NCBI GenBank assembly: GCA_019113175.1
Contig: DXHY01000059.1
Span: forward strand, 62,001-126,000
DNA: 64,000 nucleotides
Source: Candidatus Eisenbergiella stercoravium
GTDB taxonomy: Bacteria > Bacillota > Clostridia > Lachnospirales > Lachnospiraceae
Direction of reading: 5' to 3'
This document shows, piece after piece, positions 37,209 to 47,714 of this stretch; position 1 is the first letter of the stretch; every line of letters starts with the position of its first letter. The notes beneath the pieces were generated by a model. The model ran no database searches. It worked only from the letters and a program-made list of their open reading frames with translations, and was not told where the DNA came from. The translations under genes and the position numbers were made by a program.

Positions 37209-37417
37209 TCCCGCCCCTTCTTTCGCAGCTTATAAAGCTCATATTCCACAGAAAATTTTGTTTTTTCGACTTCGCTTCTATTATAAAACCGCCTGTCCAA
37301 AGGGCGCAATGGCTCCCTGCGGGAATTAAAAAATTATTAAGAAGTGGGGAGGTTACTGTTCGCCGGCTTGCCGTTGAACAGTAACGTATGGGGCAAACAG
37401 ATCTGCCGGGAACGGTC

Positions 37418-37918
37418 TCAGCCCGCCTTCGCCTGCTCCTCTTCCCAGCCCTTGCATACATCCACCCATTCCGCGCTTCCGGAATATTCCTCCAGCTCCT
37501 GCATGGTCAGCTCGATAGCGCTGTTGCTGCTGCCACAGGCGGGAAATACGGTGGAAAACCGCTTCAGGGATTCATCCAGATAGATTTTCACCCCGTCGTT
37601 CACCGCAAAGGGGCACACTCCGCCCACCGCATGGCCGATTTTTTCCTCTACCTCTGCAGCCGGGATCATCTTCGCCTTCATGCCGAAGCGCGCCTTATAC
37701 TTGGCGTTATCCACCTTCGCATCCCCTGCCGCGACGATCAATACACATTCCTCTCCCTGATAGAAGGACAGGGTCTTTGCGATCCGCTTTCCTTCACAGT
37801 GCAGAGCCTGCGCCGCCAGCTCCACCGTAGCGCTGGAGACCTCAAACTCCTGAATCCGGTCCTGTGCATTCCACTGCTTTAAATATTCTCTCACTCTTTC
37901 GATTGCCATTTCATCCAT
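37418..37918 (-). CDS. YbaK/EbsC-family aminoacyl-tRNA deacylase
   Basis: GKRIAKTLSFYQGEECVLIVAAGDAKVDNAKYKARFG; GGVCPFAVNDGVKIYLDESL. Confidence 0.9.
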   Translation of the reverse strand: MDEMAIERVREYLKQWNAQDRIQEFEVSSATVELAAQALHCEGKRIAKTLSFYQGEECVLIVAAGDAKVDNAKYKARFGMKAKMIPAAEVEEKIGHAVGGVCPFAVNDGVKIYLDESLKRFSTVFPACGSSNSAIELTMQELEEYSGSAEWVDVCKGWEEEQAKAG

Positions 37919-38667
37919 TCCTCCATGTGCTTCCTGACTGCCGCGAACTGCTCCATCGTTATGGGATTGTCCGAGGAGAAGGAAAGCATCTTTTCCAAGT
38001 ATCCCTGTTCCCGCACGATCCGGAGACTGACAGGAAACACCAGCTCATACACCAGGGAAATATGACCGATCACATGATCAGCAGCCGTCCTTTTCAGGCT
38101 CCGAAGCACCGCCTTATCCTCATAAAAGGCGGCAAGTACCTCGGGAGATACCTGACAGCTTCGCAGCTCCTGCGTGGAAACATTATAGATTTCCTCCAGC
38201 GGAAAATCCACGTTTACCTTCAGGATATCGATCTTGTCCGCATCCCTCAGTATATTGCAGAAACGGGCTGTCCGCCCGTCCAGTCCCTCCGGAATCCGGT
38301 AGGCGCTGTGCCAGGCCACGGCCGTACGCAACAGTTCGTCCTCCCCGGAATCGCTGACATAATCCCGGATTCTGTCTGAAGAAAACAGAATCTCCGCCCC
38401 GTACCGGGCATGGTCGATGGACTCCGCGTCGATGAAGGTTCCATACCTCCTCAGCTGTTCAAAACGTCCCACATCATGCAGAAGTCCTGCAAGCCAGGCC
38501 AGATCCTGCTCCTCCCCGGTCATCTCAAGAGACCGCGCGATTTTTTCACAAAGCTGCGCAACCCGCCAGGTATGTTCGATTTTCAGCCGTACCTTATCGT
38601 CCTGCACGTCATAATGCGACGTATATTCCCGGAACGCGTCCGAAGCTTTCTTTCTGTCTATTTTCAT
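37891..38667 (-). CDS. HD-domain phosphohydrolase
   Basis: KIEHTWRVAQLCEKIAR...LAGLLHDVGRFEQ...AVAWHSAYRIP...LRDADKIDIL. Confidence 0.9.
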   Translation of the reverse strand: MKIDRKKASDAFREYTSHYDVQDDKVRLKIEHTWRVAQLCEKIARSLEMTGEEQDLAWLAGLLHDVGRFEQLRRYGTFIDAESIDHARYGAEILFSSDRIRDYVSDSGEDELLRTAVAWHSAYRIPEGLDGRTARFCNILRDADKIDILKVNVDFPLEEIYNVSTQELRSCQVSPEVLAAFYEDKAVLRSLKRTAADHVIGHISLVYELVFPVSLRIVREQGYLEKMLSFSSDNPITMEQFAAVRKHMEEWMKWQSKE

Positions 38668-38680
38668 TTTAATCCTCATT

Positions 38681-38758
38681 CCGGAGCGTAGCAAAGCTTT
38701 GCTTTGCCGTGACGGGGCGATGCCTAAGAGCAATTTGTGACGCTCCGGCACAAATTGC
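38681..38758. repeat. REP-like palindromic cluster, copy 2
   Basis: CCGGAGCG...CGCTCCGG; GCAATTTGTG-ACGCTCCGG-CACAAATTGC; internal palindrome AGCAAAGCTTTGCT. Confidence 0.75.
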
Positions 38759-38799
38759 CACCGAACCTGTCCGGCTGTGAAACAATAAGCCATCCGGCT

Positions 38800-39474
38800 T
38801 CACCGGATCACAAGCCCCATCAGCCTGGCCAGCTCCGCCGCCTGGTACAGATCCACCACAGCCCCGGCCAGTTCCTTTTTTTCATCGGATATCAGAATGC
38901 CCTCGATCTCACAGCTGCGCAGGTCCAGACCGCGCAGAGCGGTTCCGAACAGATTGGCCCGGTTCAGCTTCACCCGGTTCAGCCCCGTTTTCTTCAGCCG
39001 GCATTCCTCCAGATAGCTCTCCTGCAGATCGCAGCCGTTCAGCAGAGCCGACTCCCAGGATGTACCGCTGAAATTGGCATAGGAAAACACGCAGTCCTCC
39101 ATCCGGACTTCCTTAAGCAGACTTTCATGAAAATCCGCTCCCACACCCTTTACGGAAAGGAAGGCACACCTGTGAAAATAACAGTCTGTCAGCCTGCTTC
39201 CGGAAAAGTCGCAGCCACGAAATAAAACGTCCACAAAGGACGCCTTTTCAAAATCGCAGTCATGGAAGCTGCAGCCGGATAATTCCACACTTTTCAGGCT
39301 TCCCCTGTAAAAGCTCTCACCCTCCGCCGCAATTCCCTTCAGCAGACATTCCTCTGCCTGCCGCTCCTGTTCGATGCAGTCGAGCAGCCACTGAAGGGGA
39401 TTTTCAGGCACAACGGGAGCATTGTGAAGAATGGGAGCCATCACTCCGCCCCGTATTCCTGCTTTTTTGTTCAT
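38800..39474 (-). CDS. Pentapeptide-repeat protein
   Basis: Serial A(N/D)F/L-type pentapeptides (CSFHDCDFEKASFVDVLFRGCDFSGSRLTDCYFHRCAF). Confidence 0.88.
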   Translation of the reverse strand: MNKKAGIRGGVMAPILHNAPVVPENPLQWLLDCIEQERQAEECLLKGIAAEGESFYRGSLKSVELSGCSFHDCDFEKASFVDVLFRGCDFSGSRLTDCYFHRCAFLSVKGVGADFHESLLKEVRMEDCVFSYANFSGTSWESALLNGCDLQESYLEECRLKKTGLNRVKLNRANLFGTALRGLDLRSCEIEGILISDEKKELAGAVVDLYQAAELARLMGLVIR

Positions 39475-39695
39475 CCGCCTTCCCCCTTTTCCTGTGCAGA
39501 TGCCGGAAGCTGCCCGCTTCCTGTCCGAACCGTCCGTTTCTTACTATATAATAAGAAAGGATTTCCGTCAATCCCGCCGCGGCCGTATCACGCTTCTGTA
39601 AAAAGCTTTACATTTCTTTATCTTTTCTTCTGCTTCTCTTTAGTAATGCCATTTATAATAATCTCAAAATAACACAGAAAGGAAAAATCTATCTC

Positions 39696-40061
39696 ATGGC
39701 AATCGGAATTCTGATGCTCTTATTCATTATCATAAGTCTGCTCAGCCTGATCGGCATTCTGCTCCTGTTTTTATGGAAGGAGAGCCCCAAAAGAGAAATC
39801 CTGTTTCATCTTCTCGCTGTATGGGGCCTTCTGATCGCGGCCTGCGGCATCTTAAGCCTTCCGTCTAACTTTATTGCTTCCCGGATCATAAGTTTCTCTA
39901 TCGGGCTGCTCGCCGCAATCGGTCTGTTCTGGTACAGAAATATTGAGAAAAGAAGTGATGAAGCGGAAATGGAAACGATCAAATCTCATCATGCCGTCTC
40001 CTTCCTTCTCGTTACATCCTCCATTGTTCTCGGCATTCTGAAGCTGTACGGACTGGTCTGA
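39696..40061 (+). CDS. Small integral membrane protein, unknown function
   Basis: 121 aa, several predicted TM stretches, clear RBS (AGAAAGGAAAAA). Confidence 0.6.
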   Translation: MAIGILMLLFIIISLLSLIGILLLFLWKESPKREILFHLLAVWGLLIAACGILSLPSNFIASRIISFSIGLLAAIGLFWYRNIEKRSDEAEMETIKSHHAVSFLLVTSSIVLGILKLYGLV

Positions 40062-40261
40062 GGGGATATCGTCATCCTTCCCTCTTCTTTCCCGGCCGGC
40101 CGCCGTTTCCTGCGGCCGGTCTTTTTCTACGCCAAAATAATACAAAAATAAAGCAAGAAAATACATTTTATTTTCTCCCCGATTTTCTATGATAAAAAGA
40201 CAGGAAGGGATTCCGGACTGAAGTTTTCCCGGAAAAACAGCTCAGGGAGGAAAGATAACTC

Positions 40262-42091
40262 ATGACACCTATGAAATGGTTCTACTCGTTCATCAAGCCG
40301 TACCGCCCACGAATTTTTCTCGGACTGGTACTGGTCACATTTCTGGCTGCTCTCGCCATCATCAACCCCGTTGTCAGCGGTCATGTGGTTGACGATGTCA
40401 TCAGCGGAGGACAGTATGAAAAGCTTCCGCTTCTGATCACCATACTGCTCCTTGTTACAGCCGCCAGAAGCGTGCTGCGTTTCTTCGTTCCCTATAATTT
40501 TGAAATCTGTTCTCAGGGTGTTCTCTTTCAAATGAGAGACGCGGTATTCCGAAAATTTCTGATGGAGGATTTCGCTTTTTACAACCGTAACCGCACCGGT
40601 GATCTGATGAGCCGCCAGACGGGCGATATGGACGCGATCCGCAACTTCGTTGCGAGCATCATCTCTTCCATTTATGAAAATGTGCTTTACTTCTGCTTCG
40701 CCCTGGTCATGGTATTTACCATCAATACAAAGCTGGCGCTGTGCATGCTGTGCATCCTGCCGTTTACGGTACTGTGCACCATTTCACAGTTCTTCCGCGT
40801 AAAGCCCGCCTTTCAGAACATCCGGAACCGTTTCTCCAGCCTGAATGCCTTCGTGCAGGAAAATATCAGCGGAAACCGGGTTGTCAAGGCCTTTGCAAAG
40901 GAAGATTTTGAAAAGGAAAAATTCGACCGGGAAAATGACGCCTATCGGGACGCGGAGCTGGGCGCGGCGGCCATCTGGTCCAAATATGTTCCTATCTTCG
41001 AATTCTTTTCCAATATTCTCACCGTCGTCCTCATCCTGCTTGGCGGTCTGATGGCGATCCGGGGAGAGCTTTCGCTGGGAAATCTGGTAACCGTCAACGG
41101 CTATCTGTGGATGCTGAACAACCCTCTGCGTATGGCAGGCTGGTTCATCAACGATGTCCAGCGCTTCATCACCTCAGTGGAAAAAATATACGCTACCTTC
41201 TCCGAAGATCCGCATATTTTCAAACCGAAGAATGCGGTGGAGAAAAAGCATCTGAAGGGAAGCGTGGAGTTCCGTCATGTTTCCTATCAGGCGGAGGACG
41301 CGCGCGACGTGGACATCATACGGGATGTCAGCTTTTCCGTTCATCCCGGTCAGACCATCGGCATTCTGGGGCCGACGGGCTCCGGAAAATCCACCATCAT
41401 GAACCTGCTCTGCCGCTTCTATGACGCGACAGAGGGCGAAGTGCTGGTGGACGGCATCAATGTAAAGGACATGGACCTGTACGATCTGCGTGACAATATC
41501 GGAATGGCCATGCAGGATGTCTTTCTCTTCTCCGATACCATCGAGGGAAATATCGCCTACGGCCGCCCCGACTGTTCCTTTGAGAAGGTGAAAAAGGCGG
41601 CAATCGCCGCGGACGCCAACCATTTCATCCAGGCCATGCCGGACGGCTATGACACAATCGTGGGAGAACGCGGCGTCGGTCTTTCCGGAGGCCAGAAGCA
41701 GAGAATCTCGCTTGCGAGAGCGCTGTTAAAGGATCCTGCCATTCTGATTCTGGATGATACCACGTCGGCCGTGGATATGGAAACGGAAACCTACATACAG
41801 AAGCAGCTGAAGAATCTGGAAGGAGCGCATACGATTTTCATCATTGCCTACCGCATCTCTTCTCTGAAAGACGCGGATCAGATTCTGGTCCTCGATCACG
41901 GACGGATTGCCGAGCGCGGCACCCATGAGGAGCTTCTGAAAAAGGACGGCTATTATGCCCGCGTATTTGAGCATCAGTATCACACGGACGCCAGAAAGGC
42001 GGCCGAAGCATATGAACGCGCAGCCTCACATACGGCGGCGGCTTCCGGCATACAGCATACCGCGGGAAACGCGGCAGGAAAGGAGGGATGA
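40262..42091 (+). CDS. ABC exporter half-transporter (TMD-NBD), subunit 1
   Basis: GPTGSGKST, LSGGQKQRISLARALLKDPAILILDDTTSAVD. Confidence 0.94.
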   Translation: MTPMKWFYSFIKPYRPRIFLGLVLVTFLAALAIINPVVSGHVVDDVISGGQYEKLPLLITILLLVTAARSVLRFFVPYNFEICSQGVLFQMRDAVFRKFLMEDFAFYNRNRTGDLMSRQTGDMDAIRNFVASIISSIYENVLYFCFALVMVFTINTKLALCMLCILPFTVLCTISQFFRVKPAFQNIRNRFSSLNAFVQENISGNRVVKAFAKEDFEKEKFDRENDAYRDAELGAAAIWSKYVPIFEFFSNILTVVLILLGGLMAIRGELSLGNLVTVNGYLWMLNNPLRMAGWFINDVQRFITSVEKIYATFSEDPHIFKPKNAVEKKHLKGSVEFRHVSYQAEDARDVDIIRDVSFSVHPGQTIGILGPTGSGKSTIMNLLCRFYDATEGEVLVDGINVKDMDLYDLRDNIGMAMQDVFLFSDTIEGNIAYGRPDCSFEKVKKAAIAADANHFIQAMPDGYDTIVGERGVGLSGGQKQRISLARALLKDPAILILDDTTSAVDMETETYIQKQLKNLEGAHTIFIIAYRISSLKDADQILVLDHGRIAERGTHEELLKKDGYYARVFEHQYHTDARKAAEAYERAASHTAAASGIQHTAGNAAGKEG

Positions 42092-42094
42092 TAA

Positions 42095-43954
42095 ATGGCA
42101 CGCAATAAATACGATGTGGACGAAATCTATGAAGAGCATTTTGACCTCGGCCAGTTAAAACGTCTCGGCCGGTATGTCATTCCCTATAAAAAGGATATGT
42201 TCATCGCGGCAGTGCTCATGCTCTCCTCCAGTGCCGCCACCATGCTGATTCCCCGTTTCTTCATGACGGTCATGAATGAAACCATCCCCAATAAGGATGT
42301 TGCGGGGCTTGTCCGGATCAGCCTGCTGACGCTTCTGGTTATCCTGTATTCCGTGATCGCTCTGAAAATCAAGATCAAAATCACCAACCGGGTAGGGCAG
42401 ACAGTCATCCACGAACTGAGGAACGACATTTTCTGGCATCTGCAGGAGCTGCCCTTCTCCTATTATGATGACCGGCCGCACGGCAAAATCCAGGTACGCG
42501 TGGTCAACTATGTCAACAACTTAAGCGATCTGCTCTCCAACGGCCTGCTTAATACCATTACGGATCTGTGCAGCCTGATTTTCATCATCTTCTTCATGCT
42601 TTCCATCAATGTGAAGCTGACGCTGATGTGTATGTGCGGTCTGCCTGTCCTGGCTGTTTTTGCCGCCATCATCAAAAAACGGCAGCACAGAGCATGGCAG
42701 ATTCAGAGCAACAAGCAGTCCAACCTGAACGCCTATATCGCGGAAAGCATTAACGGCATCCGGGTAACCCAGTCCTTTGTCCGTGAAAATGAAAACAGGG
42801 GTATTTTCAACCGTTTAAGCGACGGCTACCGCCAGTCCTGGATGAAGGCGGTCCGTTTTAACTTCATGATGGGGCCCACGGTGGATATTATTTCCGCTGT
42901 GACAACCGCCTTTCTGTATGTGGCAATCGTAAATATGGCGATGAACGGAGGCGCGGCTTCCGTGGGCGTGCTGGTGGCCTTCACCGGCTATATCAGCCGG
43001 TTCTGGTCCCCCATCACCACGCTGGCGAATTTCTACAATTCCCTGCTCACCGCCATCTCCTATATGGAGCGTATTTTTGAAACAATCGATACGCCGGTGG
43101 CTGTCAAGGACGCTCCCGACGCAACGGAAATGCCTCCCATTACCGGAAAGGTCTGCTTCGAGCACGTTTCTTTCTCCTATGAGGAAGGTGTCAAAACTCT
43201 GGATGATGTGAGCTTTACGGCAATGCCGGGCGAATCCTTCGCCATCGTCGGCCCGACCGGCGCCGGCAAATCCACCATCGTCAATCTGCTGAGCCGTTTC
43301 TACAACGTGGGAAGCGGCCGGATCACCATAGACGGCGTGGATATTTCCAAAGTAACCCTGCATTCCCTGCGCACCCAGATGGGCGTCATGATGCAGGACA
43401 GCTTCATCTTTTCCGGAACCATTATGGATAACATCCGTTATGGAAACCGTACCGCCACGGATGAGGATGTGGTCCGTGCGGCCAAGACCGTCTGTGCTCA
43501 TGATTTCATCATGCAGATGGAAAACGGCTATTATACGGAAGTGAACGAACGGGGAAGCCGCCTGTCCGCCGGTCAGCGGCAGCTCATCTCCTTCGCCCGC
43601 GCTCTGCTCGCCGATCCGAAGATTCTGATTCTGGATGAGGCAACCTCCAGCATTGATACGGAAACGGAAATCATTCTTCAGAAGGGCCTGAATGAGCTGC
43701 TGAAGGGACGTACCTCCTTCATCATCGCCCACAGGCTTTCCACCATCCAGAACTGTACCCGCATCCTGTATGTGGATAAAGGACGGATCCAGGAAAGCGG
43801 AAGCCATGACGAGCTTCTGAAGAAGAAAGGCGCCTACTACCATCTGTACATGTCACAGTACAGCTTTATGAGGGATGCCGACGAACTTGCTGAAGAAGAA
43901 AAAAACGCGGCAAATAACCCGGATGACCGCGCCGTGGCTCCGGCATACAGCTGA
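42095..43954 (+). CDS. ABC exporter half-transporter (TMD-NBD), subunit 2
   Basis: GPTGAGKST, LSAGQRQLISFARALLADPKILILDEATSSID. Confidence 0.94.
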   Translation: MARNKYDVDEIYEEHFDLGQLKRLGRYVIPYKKDMFIAAVLMLSSSAATMLIPRFFMTVMNETIPNKDVAGLVRISLLTLLVILYSVIALKIKIKITNRVGQTVIHELRNDIFWHLQELPFSYYDDRPHGKIQVRVVNYVNNLSDLLSNGLLNTITDLCSLIFIIFFMLSINVKLTLMCMCGLPVLAVFAAIIKKRQHRAWQIQSNKQSNLNAYIAESINGIRVTQSFVRENENRGIFNRLSDGYRQSWMKAVRFNFMMGPTVDIISAVTTAFLYVAIVNMAMNGGAASVGVLVAFTGYISRFWSPITTLANFYNSLLTAISYMERIFETIDTPVAVKDAPDATEMPPITGKVCFEHVSFSYEEGVKTLDDVSFTAMPGESFAIVGPTGAGKSTIVNLLSRFYNVGSGRITIDGVDISKVTLHSLRTQMGVMMQDSFIFSGTIMDNIRYGNRTATDEDVVRAAKTVCAHDFIMQMENGYYTEVNERGSRLSAGQRQLISFARALLADPKILILDEATSSIDTETEIILQKGLNELLKGRTSFIIAHRLSTIQNCTRILYVDKGRIQESGSHDELLKKKGAYYHLYMSQYSFMRDADELAEEEKNAANNPDDRAVAPAYS

Positions 43955-43992
43955 CGGAAGCAGCTGCTGCAAGCTCATACATTTTTTCAGTT

Positions 43993-44034
43993 CACCCGCC
44001 CGGAAGGCCCCTTTCCTTCCGGGCGGGTGCTTTT
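43993..44034 (+). terminator. Rho-independent terminator after ABC exporter
   Basis: 15-bp stem CACCCGCCCGGAAGG/CCTTCCGGGCGGGTG followed by CTTTT. Confidence 0.85.
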
Positions 44035-44334
44035 GCCGTTTTTTTTCAAAAATTTCTTTCCTTTTTCCAAAAATTTCTTTTTCTATTGACTTCCCTTTTT
44101 CCATCGGTTACAATTTTCTCATCTGAAGGGAATCCCGATGCATGGCATCTTGAAAAGTCTGAAACAGGCTTTTTCATTGTGTCGGTCATTTTCCGTAAAT
44201 CTGTTGTTTCTTAATATGTGCATCAGCACATTCCGGCAGTTTCTGCCGTATTTCTTTTCTATTCCATTCATCATTTCATATTGGCAGGAACTGCCTGCAG
44301 ACAGTACAGATATTCTCTGTTCCTTTTGCACAGG

Positions 44335-44667
44335 GAGCTTCTCCTGCCGGAAGGAGGCAGCTTGGGAGCAAAACATGATGAAATCAGGAAGGAGCTGGTG
44401 AGCATGTGTAATTTGGGAGAAGCCATTGAAGAAAACGCTTTGAGGAAAGGTAGAAGCCAGGGGCGGAAAGAAGGCCTGAGTCTGGGAAGAAGGGAAGGCA
44501 AGAGTGCCGGCAAAAAAGAAGGCCAGAAAATCGGCCGGGCCGAAAGGCTCGTGCAGAACGTGGAAGCGGCCATGAAAAGCTTCCATCTGGATCTGCGGAC
44601 AGCCTGCGAGGGGCTTGGCTCCTCGCTGAAGGAATACGAGCAGGCAAAAAAGCTTTTGAAGGGCTGA
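44335..44667 (+). pseudogene. C-terminal remnant of a PD-(D/E)XK/Rpn-type transposase-like protein
   Basis: ELLLPEGGSLGAKHDEIRKELVSMCNLGEAIEENALRKGRSQGRKEGLSLGRREG...AERLVQNVEAAMKSFHLDLRTACEGLGSSLKEYEQAKKLLKG; no nuclease domain. Confidence 0.6.
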
Positions 44668-44692
44668 ATGCGGTACGCCCTTCAAAAGCTTT
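44649..44692. terminator. Perfect 16-bp hairpin spanning the stop codon
   Basis: AAAGCTTTTGAAGGGC-(12 nt with TGA)-GCCCTTCAAAAGCTTT. Confidence 0.6.
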
Positions 44693-44767
44693 CCAACTTA
44701 CTTATATATCGGACAAGGTATCCGGGGAATATCTGCGCTCCGGAATGGAGAATATCAGGTTGCCAGA

Positions 44768-46087
44768 TTATGCATAATACTCCCTGCATAACGCGATCAG
44801 ATATCCGGTGTCCAACGTTCCCGCCGTTTCAAATGCGGAATGCATGGCGAGCTGGGCCAGGCCGATGTCTGCCGCAGGAATGGATACGTGGGCGGAAGAA
44901 ATATTTCCCAGAGTGCTTCCTCCTGCAATATCTGCCCGGTTCGCAAAGTTCTGGCAGGGAACCCCCGCCTGCCTGCAGAGGCTGCGCACCTGGGCAGCCG
45001 ACCAGGCGTCGGTGGTATATTTCTGGCTTCCCTGGAACTTGAGAACGATTCCGCCGTTCAGATAAGGACGGTTTGTAGGATCAGACTTCTCCGGATGGTT
45101 GGGATGTACGCCATGGGCATTGTCAGCGGAAAGCAGGAAGCTCTCAGAAAGAATATCACGCCGCTTTGCTCTGGAAATATTCAGTGCGTCGCAGACGCAG
45201 TCCAGCACATCCGACAGGAAGGTGGAATCCGCTCCCTGTTTGGTTCCGCTCCCGATTTCCTCATTGTCAAAAAGGGCATAGACCGCACAGCTGCCCGTTT
45301 CCGTTTCAGACTCCGTCTGTCCTGCCTGCAGGAATCCCTCCATTACACCGAAGGCACACTGCAGATCGTCCAGTCTGGGAGAACCGATGAATTCGCCCTT
45401 TGCTCCCATACGGCGTCCCTTCTCCCGGTTATACAGAAACAGGTCAGAGGCCAGAATCTTCTCTTCTTCGATTTCCAGTTCCTGCGCGCACAGACCTGCC
45501 AGAGTGACCTCCTTCTCCGTTCCGTTCTCCTTTGCCTCACCTGCCGCTCCGGCAAACAGGGGCAGCAGATCCACCTGAGGATTATAGGCGAAGCCCTTGT
45601 TGATTTCCCGGTTGAAATGAATGGCCACATTAGGGATCACGCACAGATCCCGGTCCAGATTGACGAGCCGGGTTTCGGGACCATTTTCCGTATCCACAAT
45701 CACCCTTCCCGCCACGGAGAGAGGCCGGTCCAGCCACGTGGACTGGATCATTCCGCCGTAGCCTTCCGTATTCAGCCTGACGTAATGTCCTTCCACTCCC
45801 ATCTCCGGCGTTTCCTTGATCTTAAAGGATGGGGAGTCGCTGTGAGCCGCTCCGATCCGGAAGCGCCGCACCTCTCCCTTTGGAATCCGAAACGCGATCA
45901 GGGAGGAATCGTTGCGGGTCATGTAATAACGTCCGCCGGGCACGATTCCGACTCCCGCTTCTTTTTCCAGCTTCTTATATCCGGCTGCCTCCAGCCGGAC
46001 CGCCGCTTCCGCCACAGCATGGAAGGCGGTGGGACTGGCATCAATATAGGCAAACAGCTCCTGCGTGACTTTTTCCGTATCCAGCAT
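44768..46087 (-). CDS. apeB: M18-family aminopeptidase
   Basis: ASPTAFHAVAEA, AAHSDSPSFKIK, LFDNEEIGSGTKQGADSTFL, SADNAHGVHPNHPEKSDP. Confidence 0.93.
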   Translation of the reverse strand: MLDTEKVTQELFAYIDASPTAFHAVAEAAVRLEAAGYKKLEKEAGVGIVPGGRYYMTRNDSSLIAFRIPKGEVRRFRIGAAHSDSPSFKIKETPEMGVEGHYVRLNTEGYGGMIQSTWLDRPLSVAGRVIVDTENGPETRLVNLDRDLCVIPNVAIHFNREINKGFAYNPQVDLLPLFAGAAGEAKENGTEKEVTLAGLCAQELEIEEEKILASDLFLYNREKGRRMGAKGEFIGSPRLDDLQCAFGVMEGFLQAGQTESETETGSCAVYALFDNEEIGSGTKQGADSTFLSDVLDCVCDALNISRAKRRDILSESFLLSADNAHGVHPNHPEKSDPTNRPYLNGGIVLKFQGSQKYTTDAWSAAQVRSLCRQAGVPCQNFANRADIAGGSTLGNISSAHVSIPAADIGLAQLAMHSAFETAGTLDTGYLIALCREYYA

Positions 46088-46305
46088 ATCTTTGCTCTCC
46101 TTTTCTATAAATTTCTGCTTATAAATCTCTTTTTGAAGATCCGAATATCTACCTTGGGAAACAATGATATCCGGACATGCCCCATCTTAGCAGAAATCCT
46201 TCTGGAAAGCAATGCCCCGGGTGTGACAGTAACTTCTGCAGGCCATAGGGCATGATATAATGGTAACTCCAGGAGCAAAAGCATCCGCCGCCGTATTTTT
46301 CAGGA

Positions 46306-47076
46306 TTACAGGAAAGCTCCATTGCATACCTGCAGCACCTGTCCCTTCACATGCCGGCCCATCTTACTCGCCAGATACAGGCAGGCATATGCCTGATCCA
46401 TGGGATCACATTCCGGACCGGGGAAATAAACATAATGGCCGCTGTATTTGAGCATTTCCGCTCCGCCGGGCTGCTCTCCCGCCTTGTTGACCAGATGTGC
46501 CGGCGTCACCGTCGCACCCGGAGCCACCGCATTGCAGCGGATATTGGTATCGATCAGGCGCATGGCCACATTTTTCGTCAGAGTATTCAGCGCTCCCTTC
46601 GTGGAAGTATAGGTTGCGCCGCAGAATGGGCGGGTGCCGTTGACTGAGGACACGTTGATGATGACACCGTCATTTTTCGGCAGAAAAATCTTCAGCGCCT
46701 CCCTGATATACCGCATGGGGCCTCCCAGATTGGTGTTCATCACGAACATCATCCAGTCGTCATCCGTTTCATCAATCATCTTCTGTTCCCCAATGCCCGC
46801 GTTATTGATGAGGATGTCCACATCCCCAAACTCTTTTAATGCCGTTTCAAAAACCTTTTTCGTATCTTCGGTAGAGCATACGTCTGCGACCACGCCGATG
46901 GCCCTGCCGCCCTTTGCCCGAATTCCTTCCACCACGGCATCCAGCTTCTCCTGGTGCCGGGCCGTCAAAACCACTGCGGCGCCTTCCTCTGCAAACAGCT
47001 CCGCCATCGACTGGCCCATGCCATAGCTGGCGCCCGTAATAACTGCAACCTTATCTCTGAGCATCTGTGCTTCCAT
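46306..47076 (-). CDS. SDR-family oxidoreductase
   Basis: VITGASYGMGQSMAELFAEEGA, LINNAGIG, YTSTKGALNTLTKNVAM. Confidence 0.92.
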   Translation of the reverse strand: MEAQMLRDKVAVITGASYGMGQSMAELFAEEGAAVVLTARHQEKLDAVVEGIRAKGGRAIGVVADVCSTEDTKKVFETALKEFGDVDILINNAGIGEQKMIDETDDDWMMFVMNTNLGGPMRYIREALKIFLPKNDGVIINVSSVNGTRPFCGATYTSTKGALNTLTKNVAMRLIDTNIRCNAVAPGATVTPAHLVNKAGEQPGGAEMLKYSGHYVYFPGPECDPMDQAYACLYLASKMGRHVKGQVLQVCNGAFL

Positions 47077-47240
47077 TTTATAACCTCTTTTCTATCCTTT
47101 TCTATCCAGTGATGGTTGTCGGTATGGCTGCCCTCCATCAATTTTATTGCTTTTTCTGAAGCTGGTAAAACAGACGGTCCAGACAATCTATCCTTTTTTA
47201 CAGATGTACGGACTGTCGTTTAAATTCTGTATTATCACGT

Positions 47241-47714
47241 TTATTCCTCCAGGGAAAAGGTAACGGTCACATCGCCGCTGCCAAGAGCTTCTTCCCAGCC
47301 TGTCAGGTCATCAATATGCCCCAGTCTGGTATAACTCCAGGAATTGGAGCCATAAAACATCACAATCTGGTTTCCCTGATACAGCACGATGTCCCCGGCA
47401 TGCGTTGTCGTCTGTCTGTTGCTGGCAGGCAGGCCTGTTCCAAGCGGCCCTACCTTCTCGAAACCGGAATAGTCGCTCATCTCGATGGTTACCGGTCCGT
47501 TCTCCATCATTTCCACCAATGCGTCCGCCGCCGCGTTTTTCTCCAAAGAAGCTGTAAATCTGCTGTCGTTAACCTGTACAATCATGGTCATTTCTCTGTT
47601 TTCCTCCTGATCTGTTTCATTTTCTGACGGACGCTCAACCTGTCCGCCGCTTCCACATCCGGCCATCAGCAGCATGGAAAGAACAAAAACATGCATAAAC
47701 AAAACTTTTTTCAT
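47241..47714 (-). CDS. Cyclophilin-like-fold lipoprotein
   Basis: Lipobox LMAGCGSG; GPVTIEMSDYSGFEKVGPLGTGLPASNRQTTTHAGDIVLYQGNQIVMFYGSNSWSYTRLG. Confidence 0.8.
   Translation of the reverse strand: MKKVLFMHVFVLSMLLMAGCGSGGQVERPSENETDQEENREMTMIVQVNDSRFTASLEKNAAADALVEMMENGPVTIEMSDYSGFEKVGPLGTGLPASNRQTTTHAGDIVLYQGNQIVMFYGSNSWSYTRLGHIDDLTGWEEALGSGDVTVTFSLEE

Noticed and set aside
39540-39695. Regulatory RNA upstream of the small membrane protein
   Set aside because: AT-rich region with no stable hairpin or conserved motif visible.
42815-43843. 342-aa minus-strand ORF
   Set aside because: Antisense shadow of the second ABC exporter half.
44840-46255. 471-aa plus-strand ORF
   Set aside because: Antisense shadow of the M18 aminopeptidase; no recognisable domain.
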